This document shows positions 16,158 to 24,951 of a stretch of DNA of 64,000 nucleotides, piece by piece. The stretch is from an uncultured Clostridia bacterium (GTDB taxonomy: Bacteria; Bacillota; Clostridia; Peptostreptococcales; Anaerovoracaceae), in contig CAKQXD010000006.1 of assembly GCA_934281605.1 (NCBI GenBank), positions 62,001-126,000 on the forward strand, given 5' to 3'. The notes beneath the pieces were generated by a model, which did not search any database, was not told the origin of the DNA, and was given only the letters and a program-made list of their open reading frames with translations. Position numbers and translations under genes: made by a program. Numbering within the stretch: the first letter of the stretch is position 1; each line of letters begins with the position of its first letter.

Positions 16158-16661
16158 ATGGGCGTATTTACGAAGTTCAAAGACCTGATGGGCTTTGAAG
16201 AGTATGAAGAGGAAGAAGATATGGATACGGAAGATGAATACGAAAAGGACAACAACTACTACGACAGAAAGCCGGTAGAGCCGAGATCGCAGACGACGAC
16301 CTCTCCGCGCTATGATTCCAGCAATGTGGTTCCGATGCAGAACCGGACGGTCAAGGCCATCACAACTGCTTTTAAGCTGGTGGTTATCGAACCGAAGGGC
16401 TTTGAAGAATGTCCGAAGCTGGTAGACAGTCTTAAGAGCAGAAAACCGATCATCATCAATCTGGAACAGCTGGACAGCGAGACGGGAAGAAAGATCTTTG
16501 ACTTCCTGGGCGGTGCAACGTATGCCCTCAACGGAAACGTACAGAAGGTTGCAAACAACATCTTTGTCTTTGCACCGGAAAATGTGGCAATTTTTGCAGA
16601 AGGTGAAAACAAACCGTATTCCTTTGGAGGGGAAGGCGGAGATCAGAATCCGTGGAAATAG
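16158..16661 (+). CDS. sepF: Cell division protein SepF
   Basis: This 167-residue protein has an N-terminal amphipathic membrane-binding helix (GVFTKFKDLMGF), an acidic linker, and a C-terminal FtsZ-binding domain starting near residue 65 (VKAITTAFKLVVIEPKGFEE, then KPIIINLEQLD and RKIFDFLGGATYAL). It tethers FtsZ to the membrane and shapes the Z ring. AGGAGG lies upstream of ATG. divIVA follows by 21 bases. Confidence 0.96.
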   Translation: MGVFTKFKDLMGFEEYEEEEDMDTEDEYEKDNNYYDRKPVEPRSQTTTSPRYDSSNVVPMQNRTVKAITTAFKLVVIEPKGFEECPKLVDSLKSRKPIIINLEQLDSETGRKIFDFLGGATYALNGNVQKVANNIFVFAPENVAIFAEGENKPYSFGGEGGDQNPWK

Positions 16662-16682
16662 GAGAAATACAGGAGGCAGAAC

Positions 16683-17336
16683 ATGATAAGACCGATTGAT
16701 ATTCAGGAAAAAGAGTTTTCGAAAGCTGTTCGCGGTTACAAAGAAGATGAAGTAAACGAATTTCTGGATGAAATCACGATTGATCTGGAAAGACTGCTGG
16801 ACGAACTGCGGCAGACAAAAGAAGAAAACAGTCGCCTGGTAGAAGAGCTGGAACGCCATCGGAATTCCGAGGGGACTGTTCTGGAAACGCTGGAGGCGGC
16901 CAAGGGACTTATGGCAGATATTTCGACGAGCGCAGAGAAGCGGGCGGAGATCCTGCTGAAAAATGCAGAGCTGGATGCACAGCTGATGCAGAGAGAAGCG
17001 CAGGATATGGCGGATAAGATTTCAGAAGAGAGCGAAGCGATCAAGTCGCGCTTTATTGATTTCCGATCCCGGTACAAGAGACTTCTGCAGTCGGAACTGC
17101 AGCGGTTTGAATCGCTGAGCGGTGAGATGTTCCCGGAACTGGGCGTGGATGATTTTGATGATCTTCCGGAGATGAAACCTGCACCGAAGCGGGAACCGGC
17201 AGGAAACGCGCCGGCGAAAAAACAGGCGCCGAAACAGACCGCAAAACAGGCTCCTCAGCCTGAGCGCGGCACGTATCAGCGGAACGGCAACGGTAATGCC
17301 GATCTGCAGAAAACCATGAGAAACATCAAATATTAA
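16683..17336 (+). CDS. divIVA: DivIVA domain protein
   Basis: This 217-residue protein has the DivIVA N-terminal lipid-binding domain (IRPIDIQEKEFSKAVRGY, DEVNEFLDEI) and a long coiled coil to residue about 150. A Pro/Ala/Lys-rich tail follows. DivIVA recognises negatively curved membrane at poles and septa and recruits division or growth factors. It lies between sepF and lspA, its common place. Confidence 0.94.
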   Translation: MIRPIDIQEKEFSKAVRGYKEDEVNEFLDEITIDLERLLDELRQTKEENSRLVEELERHRNSEGTVLETLEAAKGLMADISTSAEKRAEILLKNAELDAQLMQREAQDMADKISEESEAIKSRFIDFRSRYKRLLQSELQRFESLSGEMFPELGVDDFDDLPEMKPAPKREPAGNAPAKKQAPKQTAKQAPQPERGTYQRNGNGNADLQKTMRNIKY

Positions 17337-17367
17337 AGGAGGCGGGGCATCCCGCCCCTGTTTTCAT
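17335..17367 (+). promoter_or_regulatory. lspA ribosome site separated from the start by a hairpin
   Basis: AAAGGAGG at 17335-17342 is 25 bases before ATG 17368. Between them GGCGGG/CCCGCC (17341-17356, loop GCAT) can fold and bring the ribosome site to a working distance, or may mask the last GG of the site. TTTTC after the stem makes weak termination an alternative. Confidence 0.5.
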
Positions 17368-17823
17368 ATGGTATACTTTTTGATTGTTATTGGGGTGGTT
17401 CTTCTGGATCACCTCGTAAAATATGTAGTAGCATCTCAGATGGCGCCGGGAGAATCCATCCCGGTGTTTTCTGAGATCTTTCATATTACTTACGTTCAGA
17501 ACCGGGGCGCGGCTTTCAGTATGATGGAGGGGCAGTGGATCTTTCTGATCGTCCTTCCTTGTGCAGCTATTCTGACAGCACTGATCATTCTGTTTTGGAA
17601 GCGCAAAAGCTGGAGCATCTGCATGGATCTGGCGATTGCTTTTATCTGCGGCGGCGGACTGGGAAATCTGATTGACAGGATCTGGCAGGGGTATGTAGTA
17701 GATCTATTTGATTTCAGGGTATTCCCTGTGTTCAATATCGCAGATATTTTTATCTGCGTCGGATGCGGTCTGCTTCTGCTGGATGTTTTGTTTTCTGAAA
17801 GGAAAAAGAAGCATGACGAGTAG
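17368..17823 (+). CDS. lspA: Lipoprotein signal peptidase II
   Basis: This 151-residue membrane aspartyl protease cleaves prolipoprotein signal peptides after lipidation. Four transmembrane segments are visible. Conserved motifs: DHLVKYVV, YVQNRGAAFSM, GGGLGNLIDRI with the first catalytic Asp, and VVDLFDF/FNIADIFI with the second Asp. The gene overlaps rluD by 11 bases, the widespread lspA-rluD pairing. Confidence 0.97.
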   Translation: MVYFLIVIGVVLLDHLVKYVVASQMAPGESIPVFSEIFHITYVQNRGAAFSMMEGQWIFLIVLPCAAILTALIILFWKRKSWSICMDLAIAFICGGGLGNLIDRIWQGYVVDLFDFRVFPVFNIADIFICVGCGLLLLDVLFSERKKKHDE

Positions 17824-18760
17824 CAGCGACAGAAGGGAAGAGCAGACGGAAATCATAATCACGGCGCAGAACGCAGGAAAACGCCTGGACGCTGTTCTGG
17901 CAGCAGAGACGGAGGGCCTTTCCAGAAGCTTTCTGCAGAAACTCTTTGAAGAGGGCAAAGTGTTAAAAAACGGGAAGCTTTGCAGCAAAAAAGAAAAAGG
18001 TGCAGAGGGTGACCGTATCCTGGTGGAGATCCCGGCTCCGGAACGGCTGGAAGTAGAAGCGGAGAACATACCGCTGGAGATCGTCTATGAAGATGAAGCA
18101 CTGCTGGTGGTCAATAAACCGGCGGGAATGGTAGTTCATCCGGCTCCGGGGAATTATACGGGAACTCTGGTCAATGCCTTGATGTACCATTGCGGTGATG
18201 CGCTGTCCTCCATAAACGGGGTGATCCGACCTGGCATTGTGCATCGGATCGACAAGGATACCAGCGGACTGCTTATGGTGGCGAAGAATGACCAGGCGCA
18301 CAACTCCCTGTCCCAGCAGCTGCAGGAGCATTCCATCACCAGACGGTATCAGGCTATCGTGTATCACAATATCAAGGAAGACGAGGGCACCATCGACGCG
18401 CCTATCGGCCGGGATCCGAAGAATCGTCTGCGAAATGCCATCAACTATGAACATGGCAAACCAGCCGTCACCCATTATAAAGTTATGGAACGATTTGGAA
18501 AATTCACGTGGATCGAAGCGAGGCTGGAGACGGGACGCACCCATCAGATCCGGGTCCATATGGCGTCCATCAAACATCCGCTTTTAGGAGACGGTCTGTA
18601 CGGTCCGGCCTCTAACAAGGAGGGCGCGGCACGTCAGATGCTTCATGCCGGTATTCTGGGATTTGAACATCCGGTGACAGGTGAGTATATGGAATTCCAA
18701 AGTCCGCTCCCGGAGGATTTCGAGAAGGTGTTGAATCGGCTGCAGAACCAGTCGAGATAA
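17813..18760 (+). CDS. rluD: RluD-family 23S rRNA pseudouridine synthase
   Basis: This 315-residue enzyme has an S4 RNA-binding domain (about residues 15-75: GKRLDAVLAAETEGLSRSF) and a catalytic domain with the HRIDKDTSGLLM motif that carries the catalytic Asp. GRTHQIRVH and HPLLGDGLYG follow. I choose ATG 17813 after AAAGGAAAAAG; the longer open frame runs back through lspA and is not coding. Exact rRNA positions modified cannot be told from sequence. Confidence 0.95.
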   Translation: MTSSSDRREEQTEIIITAQNAGKRLDAVLAAETEGLSRSFLQKLFEEGKVLKNGKLCSKKEKGAEGDRILVEIPAPERLEVEAENIPLEIVYEDEALLVVNKPAGMVVHPAPGNYTGTLVNALMYHCGDALSSINGVIRPGIVHRIDKDTSGLLMVAKNDQAHNSLSQQLQEHSITRRYQAIVYHNIKEDEGTIDAPIGRDPKNRLRNAINYEHGKPAVTHYKVMERFGKFTWIEARLETGRTHQIRVHMASIKHPLLGDGLYGPASNKEGAARQMLHAGILGFEHPVTGEYMEFQSPLPEDFEKVLNRLQNQSR

Positions 18761-18802
18761 CGGACCGGCAGGCGGACACGATAGAAGATAGAAAGAGAAA
18801 TT

Positions 18803-19585
18803 ATGGCGAAAATAGAATTTAAGCCGGGAACCATGCTGAATCCGGTTCCGGCTGTAATGGTCTCCTGCGGGGACGAGACCGAACAGAATATTATTACCAT
18901 CGCGTGGACGGGGATCGTCAATACGGATCCGCCGATGACGTATATTTCGGTGCGAAAGGAGCGGTATTCCCACGATATCATTGCTCGTACCGGAGAGTTC
19001 GTCATCAATCTGACGACGAAGGATCTGGCTTTTGCAACAGATTACTGCGGTGTGCGATCGGGAAGAAAAGTGGATAAATTCAAGGATATGAATCTGACGG
19101 CGTCTACCAGCAGGCACGTGTCCTGTCCGTCCATTGGAGAATCTCCTGTCAACCTGGAGTGCAAAGTGCTGGACGTTCGGGAATTTCCGACTCACGATAT
19201 GTTTCTGGCGGAGATCGTTGGAGTATCGGTGGAAGAAAGCCTGATGGATGAAAAAGGACGTCTTTGTCTGGAGGAAGCCGGTCTGATCGCCTACAGCCAT
19301 GGCAGCTATGTGGCTCTGCAGCAGGAAGAACTGGGGACGTTCGGCTATTCGGTCATGAAGCCGAAAACGCGTAAAAGGATCGCTGCGCAGAAGCAGCAGG
19401 ATCGCAGGAAGCGGCATGACAAACAGAATCACCGGGATGAGCAGGATCAGAATGGTCAGAACCGCAGAAGCAACAAAGAACGAAAAAATGGAAAACGACC
19501 GGAAAGTCCGGCGGGAGGGCAGACCTCGCGCCGAAAGAATTCCGGTCGAAAACACTCACACAGCTCCGCGAAAAAAATCCGGTGA
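18803..19585 (+). CDS. Flavin reductase-like FMN-binding protein with a long basic tail
   Basis: This 260-residue protein has an FMN-binding split-barrel domain of the flavin reductase family (PF01613) from residue 1 to about 185, with NIITIAWTGIVNTDPP, YISVRKERYSHDII and EFVINLTT. The last 65 residues are a low-complexity Arg/Lys/Gln/Asn tail with no family counterpart that I know. The tail may bind nucleic acid or reflect relaxed sequence. A separate reading-frame error at the domain end is not evident. The physiological electron acceptor is unknown. Confidence 0.82.
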   Translation: MAKIEFKPGTMLNPVPAVMVSCGDETEQNIITIAWTGIVNTDPPMTYISVRKERYSHDIIARTGEFVINLTTKDLAFATDYCGVRSGRKVDKFKDMNLTASTSRHVSCPSIGESPVNLECKVLDVREFPTHDMFLAEIVGVSVEESLMDEKGRLCLEEAGLIAYSHGSYVALQQEELGTFGYSVMKPKTRKRIAAQKQQDRRKRHDKQNHRDEQDQNGQNRRSNKERKNGKRPESPAGGQTSRRKNSGRKHSHSSAKKIR

Positions 19586-19601
19586 ATCGGAATCTGTCGG
19601 G

Positions 19602-19739
19602 CTAATGATTGATTCGCACCTGGCCATATGTCTGCGAATCCGACTTCAGATGCCGCAGGCAGGTTTCACACACATGGCCGCTTTTGAAAGCAAATGCTTC
19701 GTAGCTCGAACATCCACACAATGTGCAAACTTTTTTCAT
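19602..19739 (-). CDS. 45-residue zinc-ribbon-like small protein
   Basis: The minus strand reads MKKVCTLCGC, then SSYEAFAFKSGHVCETC, then a short basic-polar tail to TAG. CxxC pairs at residues 5/8 and 24/27 (with an extra C10) form a zinc-ribbon or treble-clef signature. A perfect AAGGAGG lies 8 bases before ATG. This accounts for most of a 333-base stretch between the flavin reductase and the hydrolase; the rest (19740-19918) holds only upstream sequence of the two divergent genes. Function is unknown; small zinc proteins of this kind often act as adaptors or RNA-binding proteins. Confidence 0.75.
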   Translation of the reverse strand: MKKVCTLCGCSSYEAFAFKSGHVCETCLRHLKSDSQTYGQVRINH

Positions 19740-19918
19740 AGTGCCGCCTCCTTTTCCAAGAATTAACGATAACGGATTTTCATCGAATGATTTGTTGGTG
19801 CTGTGTTATACTCAATGTAAGACCGGGGGACGGGAATTACAAGAAAAATCTGAAAAAATGTAAGGAAAAGGCAGATTAGTGGAATATTTCAGTCGCACAG
19901 AAGGTGAGGGAAGAAAAA

Positions 19919-20776
19919 ATGTATGAGAATTTTATTTTGCAGCAGTTCGAAACCGGGAAGCTGGAAGGCTATTCCTGGAAAGTCGAAGATCCGGAAAAAG
20001 TGATCTGCATCGTCCACGGGATCGGTGAGTTTGGCGGGCGCTTCGATCGGGTGGCGGAAGCATTTCGCAAGCAGAATATGGCGGTGTTGGCATTTGACCT
20101 GCGGGGACACGGAAAATCCCTGGGAAAAAGAGGTCACTGTGCGCCGCGAAAAGACGTCCTCAGCGACGTCAGCACACTGATCGAGTATGCACAGGAACTT
20201 TACCCGGGTAAAAAGCTGATCCTGTACGGTCACAGCATGGGCGGCAATATCGTCCTGGATTACCGCAGTCGCGGCAGACTCAACGGAGAATTGTCGGCGT
20301 ATATCGTCACAGCCCCTTGGGTCCGCCTGGTGCGTCCGGTTCCCAACATCCTGTATAAGGCTGTGAAACTCCTGTCACGCATCGCTCCGTCGGTGACCAT
20401 CGGTTCGGAGGTCAATGAAGCCGATCTGGGTCATCCCGACAGCGTCAAGCCGTTTAACGACCATCCCTTGGTGCATAACAGGATTTCCGCACTGTGCGCT
20501 GTAGATGGATTTGAAACCGGACAGAAGCTGGAAGATGGGACCCTGGAAAACAACGGCCGGGCGAAACAGATCCCTCTGCTGCTGATGCACGGGGAAAAGG
20601 ACAAGATCTGCGATGTGGCAGGCAGCCGAACTATCGCCGACCGCATGAAAGCAGATGGCGAAAACGTGGAATATATCGAATGGGGCGGCCTGTATCACGA
20701 GATCCACAACGGCGGTTCGGAAAGCAAAGGCGATGAAGTGATCGCTAAAACCGTAGAATGGGCGAAAAAAATCTGA
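19919..20776 (+). CDS. Monoacylglycerol-lipase-like alpha/beta hydrolase
   Basis: This 285-residue protein is an alpha/beta hydrolase of the Hydrolase_4 (serine aminopeptidase S33/lysophospholipase) group. It has the oxyanion HGIGEFGGRFD segment, the DLRGHGKS strand, the nucleophile elbow GHSMGGN (Ser near residue 110), the acid in MHGEKDKICD and the His in GLYHEIHN. Such enzymes hydrolyse monoacylglycerols or lysophospholipids. I choose ATG 19919 after GAGGGAAG; GTG 19904 is less likely. It is convergent with rqcH. Confidence 0.88.
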   Translation: MYENFILQQFETGKLEGYSWKVEDPEKVICIVHGIGEFGGRFDRVAEAFRKQNMAVLAFDLRGHGKSLGKRGHCAPRKDVLSDVSTLIEYAQELYPGKKLILYGHSMGGNIVLDYRSRGRLNGELSAYIVTAPWVRLVRPVPNILYKAVKLLSRIAPSVTIGSEVNEADLGHPDSVKPFNDHPLVHNRISALCAVDGFETGQKLEDGTLENNGRAKQIPLLLMHGEKDKICDVAGSRTIADRMKADGENVEYIEWGGLYHEIHNGGSESKGDEVIAKTVEWAKKI

Positions 20777-20817
20777 CCTGCCCATGAGACAGATCAGACG
20801 TTCAAACTTTAAAAAGT

Positions 20818-22551
20818 TTACTGTTCTTTACTGGAGTCCGGTAATGCCGGATCCACATACAATGTTCTATTATGAGTGAAGATGACCATGCCGGGTTTCG
20901 ATCCGGCTGGTTTTTTTACGTATTTGACACGGGTGTAGTCCACCGGAACGTTCTCCGAGTTGTTTCCTTTGCTGTGCCATGCGGCGATGGCAGCTGTTTC
21001 AAACAAATCTTCTTCAGATGGCTCCTGCCCTTCGGTAAACAGGATCACGTGGGAACCGGGTATGTCTTTGGTGTGGAACCACAGATCAGTGGAAGAGGCC
21101 TTTTTCAGAGTCAGCCAGTCGTTTTCCTTATTATTTCTTCCTGCAAAGACTTTTTTGCCGGACGTCAGCGTATAAGTATACGGTGACGGTTTCCCCGGTT
21201 TTTCTTTTATGTTTCGGCTCTTGCGATAGCGGAGGAATCCACTGTCGGTCAGTTCCTGGCGTATCATCCGAAGCTCTTCTACGGAGCGGGCCTTTTCCGT
21301 AAATTCCAGCACAGATTCCAGGTAAGCGATTTCCTGCGATACCTCATCCAGCTGGATCTTTTTTTCTTTTACAGCCGTCTTGGCTTTCCCATATTTTTTA
21401 TAATACACCTGTGCATTGCGGGATGGTGCATACTTGGGATCCAGCGGGATCTTTACCTCGCTGCCGTCGTAGTAGCTGATGACGGTGACGGAGGATGCTC
21501 CCGGTGTTACCAGATGGAGATTAGCCGTCAGAAGTTCGCCGTAAAGCCGGTATTTTTCGGAGTTTTCCGCACGGTACAGATCTTCGTTGAGCTTCTGTGT
21601 TTTATGGCGAAGACGGGACAGATCCCCATTGATGACGCGGAGCAGATCGTTGGCCTTCTGCTTCAGCAGGTTAGAGGATTCTCTGTTCTGGAAATAGAAT
21701 TCGGCCGCCTGGCTGAACGTCTCAAAATTTCGAGCAGTGTAATCAGTACCATAGATGGAAAGTTTCGTAATATGAAAATCCACTGGCTTTCCGGCCGCAT
21801 CGAGATACACGACAGGTGAAAACTCACCGGACTGAATCTCCTGTATGATAGTTTGAAGCCTGTCGAAGACAGCAGAGCTGAAGGCTTCTTCCGACAGTGC
21901 GGCGTCGGGCAGCTCTGCTGCAAGGGTCTCTGCCAGTGCCGGGGAAAGTCCCTGAATGCCGGACAGCAGACAGCGTCCGGGCTGCAAAGGATCTGTCATA
22001 AGGTGTGCGATCTGCTCCCGGGTGATCTGGGTAAAAGGGATCTTTTCCTGTGCAGGTGGATATTCGTAAAGCTTTCCCGGCAGGATCTGACGCGCCCGGT
22101 TAACGTCGATGGAAATATGTTTGATACTGTCGATGATCTTGCCGCTGGCCATATCCAGGAGGATCACATTGCTGTGTTTGCCCATGATCTCGATGATGAG
22201 TTTTTTATTGACGGAAAAGCCCATCTCATTGACGGTTTCCAGCAGGACTTCTATGATACGGTCGTTTTCGTGCTGCTGGATCTGCGTGATGCGTCCTGCG
22301 CTTAAATGCTTGCGGAGTACCATGCAGAAAACGGGCGGAGAGGCTGGATTTTCCGGAACGGTTTCCGTCAGATAGGCGCCGGCGTGGTTCCCGCTGACAG
22401 ATAACAGCAGTTTTTTCTTGCCTGCTTTCGTATGAATATTAAAAATCAGCTGCTCGGACTGAGGCTGATAGATTTTTTCGATTTTTCCAAGTGTCAGATT
22501 TCGCTGCAGTTCCGATACGGCTGCAGCGGTTACGACTCCGTCATATGACAT
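20818..22551 (-). CDS. rqcH: RqcH (NFACT family) ribosome quality-control protein
   Basis: This 577-residue protein is the bacterial NEMF/Rqc2 homologue. It binds the 50S subunit with a stalled peptidyl-tRNA and directs Ala tailing, marking the nascent chain for ClpXP. The NFACT-N domain contains D97-R98 (HENDRII), the pair needed for tRNA-Ala binding in B. subtilis RqcH. Coiled-coil arms follow (about 280-430), and the NFACT-R domain has DLWFHTKDIPGSHVIL and IAAWHSKGNNSENVPVDYT near the end. Divergent from yicC. Confidence 0.95.
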   Translation of the reverse strand: MSYDGVVTAAAVSELQRNLTLGKIEKIYQPQSEQLIFNIHTKAGKKKLLLSVSGNHAGAYLTETVPENPASPPVFCMVLRKHLSAGRITQIQQHENDRIIEVLLETVNEMGFSVNKKLIIEIMGKHSNVILLDMASGKIIDSIKHISIDVNRARQILPGKLYEYPPAQEKIPFTQITREQIAHLMTDPLQPGRCLLSGIQGLSPALAETLAAELPDAALSEEAFSSAVFDRLQTIIQEIQSGEFSPVVYLDAAGKPVDFHITKLSIYGTDYTARNFETFSQAAEFYFQNRESSNLLKQKANDLLRVINGDLSRLRHKTQKLNEDLYRAENSEKYRLYGELLTANLHLVTPGASSVTVISYYDGSEVKIPLDPKYAPSRNAQVYYKKYGKAKTAVKEKKIQLDEVSQEIAYLESVLEFTEKARSVEELRMIRQELTDSGFLRYRKSRNIKEKPGKPSPYTYTLTSGKKVFAGRNNKENDWLTLKKASSTDLWFHTKDIPGSHVILFTEGQEPSEEDLFETAAIAAWHSKGNNSENVPVDYTRVKYVKKPAGSKPGMVIFTHNRTLYVDPALPDSSKEQ

Positions 22552-22637
22552 TGCAACTTCCCTCCGTGGTTTATTCGTGGTATAATTGAATCAAATCATC
22601 TTATCATATCATAAATCAAACAGAATGGGGAAAAAAC

Positions 22638-23522
22638 ATGATAAAAAGCATGACAGGATTTGGCAGAGGGGAATACTCGGACGGCAAACGCAATGTGACG
22701 GCAGAGATCAAAACCGTCAATCATCGTTATTCCGATATTACAGTGAAAATGCCGAAACGCTACTCCTTTGCAGAAGAACCGATCAAAGCAGTGATCCGGG
22801 AAAAACTGAGACGCGGCAAGGCTGAAGTGTCGATCGTCATTGAAAATATTACAGAAGAAGATGTAACGGTCAAGATGAGCTCTGCCATCGCGCAGCAGTA
22901 CATCGCAAATCTTCGAGAACTGAAAGAAACCTATGACCTGGACGGGTCTATCGATATTTCTCTGGTGGCTTCGCTTCCAGACGTGATGAAGGCTGTTCCG
23001 GATGTTGCCAACGAAGAGGACGTAGCAGACGTCATCACTCAGGCGGTACGGATCGCTACAGAAAATCTGGATCAGATGCGTACGGTAGAGGGGGAAAAGC
23101 TGGCGGAAGATCTGAGAGCGCGGGGCGGGCTGATCCGCGGGATCGTAAAGAAGATCGAAGTGCGGGCGCCTCTGGTAGCGGAAGAATATAAAGAAAAGCT
23201 GCAGAAGAGGATCCAGGATCTTCTCGGTGACGCGGCGGTGGTGCCGGAAGAGCGCATTCTGACGGAAGCTGCCATCTTTGCAGATAAAGCGAATATCACC
23301 GAAGAACTGGTACGCCTGGACAGCCATATGATCCAGCTGAAGAATATCCTGAGCGGCAGCGAAGGTCCTGTGGGAAAGAAGCTGGACTTCCTGGTGCAGG
23401 AGATGAACCGGGAGGCAAACACCATCGGATCCAAGGCCAACGATATGGAAATCACATCCCTCATGCTGGAGACGAAAAGCGAGATCGAAAAAATCAGGGA
23501 ACAGGTACAAAATATTGAATAA
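22638..23522 (+). CDS. yicC: YicC family endoribonuclease
   Basis: This 294-residue protein starts MIKSMTGFGRGEY, the YicC signature, and ends with the DUF1732 region (GPVGKKLDFLVQEMNREANTIGSK). YicC proteins are endoribonucleases implicated in RNA decay and stationary-phase survival. It lies before gmk and rpoZ, as in Firmicutes, but the usual remA between yicC and gmk is missing. Confidence 0.95.
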   Translation: MIKSMTGFGRGEYSDGKRNVTAEIKTVNHRYSDITVKMPKRYSFAEEPIKAVIREKLRRGKAEVSIVIENITEEDVTVKMSSAIAQQYIANLRELKETYDLDGSIDISLVASLPDVMKAVPDVANEEDVADVITQAVRIATENLDQMRTVEGEKLAEDLRARGGLIRGIVKKIEVRAPLVAEEYKEKLQKRIQDLLGDAAVVPEERILTEAAIFADKANITEELVRLDSHMIQLKNILSGSEGPVGKKLDFLVQEMNREANTIGSKANDMEITSLMLETKSEIEKIREQVQNIE

Positions 23523-23537
23523 CGGTCAATATTTATC

Positions 23538-23566
23538 TTGATGGAGGCACTTGTAAGTGCTATAAT
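23538..23566 (+). promoter_or_regulatory. Promoter of gmk-rpoZ with a palindrome in its spacer
   Basis: TTGATG, a 17-base spacer and TATAAT. The spacer holds GCACTT-gt-AAGTGC (23547-23560), an inverted repeat positioned to act as an operator blocking RNA polymerase. Confidence 0.8.
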
Positions 23567-23624
23567 AATCAATTAGACGAGTTAAGATATTGGATTATTT
23601 TTGGAATGTTTCAGGAGTATTTTT

Positions 23625-24239
23625 ATGGCAAAAGGCAAGCTGTTTGTTATTTCAGGACCTTCCGGGGCAGGCAAGGGAACTATTTGTAAAGAGATTCTTG
23701 ATCAGGAGCGGAACATCGAGCTTTCGGTGTCCATGACCACCCGCCAGCCGAGAAAAGGCGAGATCGATCAAGTTCATTACCATTTCGTGACGAAAGACGC
23801 GTTTGACCGCCTCATTGAGGAAGATGGCTTTATGGAGTATGCCAACGTGTACGGGAACTATTACGGGACTCCGCGTGCGCAGGTGATGGAATGGCTGGAA
23901 GCCGGCATCGACGTCATCCTGGAAATCGATGTACAGGGAGCTTTGCAGGTACAGAAGAATTACGCAGAAGGTGTGTATATCTTCATTCTGCCGCCATCTC
24001 TGGAAGAACTGAAGAACCGGATCCGCGGAAGAGGTTCGGAAACGGAAGAAACCATGGCGCGCCGACTGGGAGAAGCACTCCATGAGATCCACAGTATTGA
24101 CAAGTATGATTACAGGGTTATCAATGAAGATCTGGAAACGGCCATTGACAGAGTGCGGGCTATCATTACCGCTGAGCAGTGCAAGATCAACGGGGAAGAG
24201 GTTGACTGGATCGTCAATAAGTATAAGGAGGATTTATAA
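23625..24239 (+). CDS. gmk: Guanylate kinase
   Basis: This 204-residue enzyme phosphorylates GMP to GDP with ATP. The P-loop GPSGAGKGT is near residues 11-19; SMTTRQPRKGEIDQVHYHF forms the GMP-binding region and VILEIDVQGALQV the core strand. I use ATG 23625, 8 bases after CAGGAG, rather than an in-frame TTG at 23601. The stop codon directly abuts the rpoZ start. Confidence 0.97.
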   Translation: MAKGKLFVISGPSGAGKGTICKEILDQERNIELSVSMTTRQPRKGEIDQVHYHFVTKDAFDRLIEEDGFMEYANVYGNYYGTPRAQVMEWLEAGIDVILEIDVQGALQVQKNYAEGVYIFILPPSLEELKNRIRGRGSETEETMARRLGEALHEIHSIDKYDYRVINEDLETAIDRVRAIITAEQCKINGEEVDWIVNKYKEDL

Positions 24240-24434
24240 ATGTTATATCCATCTATTAACGAGATCAGAAAAAAAGCAGACAGCAGATATACGCTGGTGA
24301 TTCTGGCAGCAAAGAGATCAAGAGATATCATTGACGGCATGCCGAAACTGACAGAGGCTGACGTGGATAAACCGGTATCCATCGCAGCAAACGAGATTGC
24401 AGAGGACTTAATCACGTATCGTGAAACTATGTAG
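24240..24434 (+). CDS. rpoZ: RNA polymerase omega subunit
   Basis: This 64-residue protein has the omega signature SRYTLVILAAKRSRDI. Omega helps fold and assemble the beta' subunit. Its AAGGAGG ribosome site is inside the end of gmk and the start follows the gmk stop without a gap, so the two are coupled. coaBC and priA, which often follow, are absent. Confidence 0.95.
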   Translation: MLYPSINEIRKKADSRYTLVILAAKRSRDIIDGMPKLTEADVDKPVSIAANEIAEDLITYRETM

Positions 24435-24551
24435 GGGAACAATTTCGGGAATTTAGACATTATGTTTAAAATCTCGACAAATTGTTGCACACAGCGACAG
24501 AAAAAATTCCTTTCTTGTGTAATAATAGATTATACGAGGAGGGATTTTTTT

Positions 24552-24911
24552 ATGAAGGAGAAAATCGTAGTAAAAAAGAATCAGGATACGTATCTGGTAC
24601 CGGCACAGAATGTGATTTATATGGAAAAGGCCTTGCGGAAAATCGTGATCCACCTGGCGGGCATGTCGGAGAAGGAACTCGTTGTTTATGGAAGCTTTCG
24701 CGATCTGATCCCGGATCTTGATGAGCGGTTCCTATGCTGCCACAGGAGTTATATTATCAATATGGATGAAATCGTGGTAATGTCTCACAATCAGATTTTC
24801 CTTACTTCTAATGAAGGGATTTACTTCGGAAAGGACACCTATCGCAAGGCTTTGAAGATTTTTGAGACATACGTGGAGAAAAAGCAGAAGAAATTTCGCA
24901 AAACGCAATAA
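24552..24911 (+). CDS. LytTR-domain DNA-binding protein
   Basis: This 119-residue protein consists of a LytTR DNA-binding domain alone, without a receiver domain. YLVPAQNVIYMEKALRKIVIH begins the domain; FLCCHRSYIINMDEIV and the conserved C-terminal IYFGKDTYRKAL end it. GAGGAGGG lies upstream. Stand-alone LytTR proteins regulate virulence, competence or bacteriocin genes in other Firmicutes; the targets here cannot be read. The tail is Lys-rich. Confidence 0.88.
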   Translation: MKEKIVVKKNQDTYLVPAQNVIYMEKALRKIVIHLAGMSEKELVVYGSFRDLIPDLDERFLCCHRSYIINMDEIVVMSHNQIFLTSNEGIYFGKDTYRKALKIFETYVEKKQKKFRKTQ

Positions 24912-24916
24912 ACTCG

Positions 24917-24945
24917 TTGAAATCATGCGGAATCTGTAGTATAGT
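24917..24945 (+). promoter_or_regulatory. Promoter of rpsB-tsf
   Basis: TTGAAA, a 17-base spacer and TATAGT. The expected start near 24952 gives a leader of about 155 bases. Confidence 0.8.
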
Positions 24946-24951
24946 ATTAAC

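Noticed and set aside
20777..20817. Terminator between the hydrolase and rqcH
   Set aside because: AAACTTT/AAAGTTT is AT-only with no clear T-run outside the stem; too weak to call.
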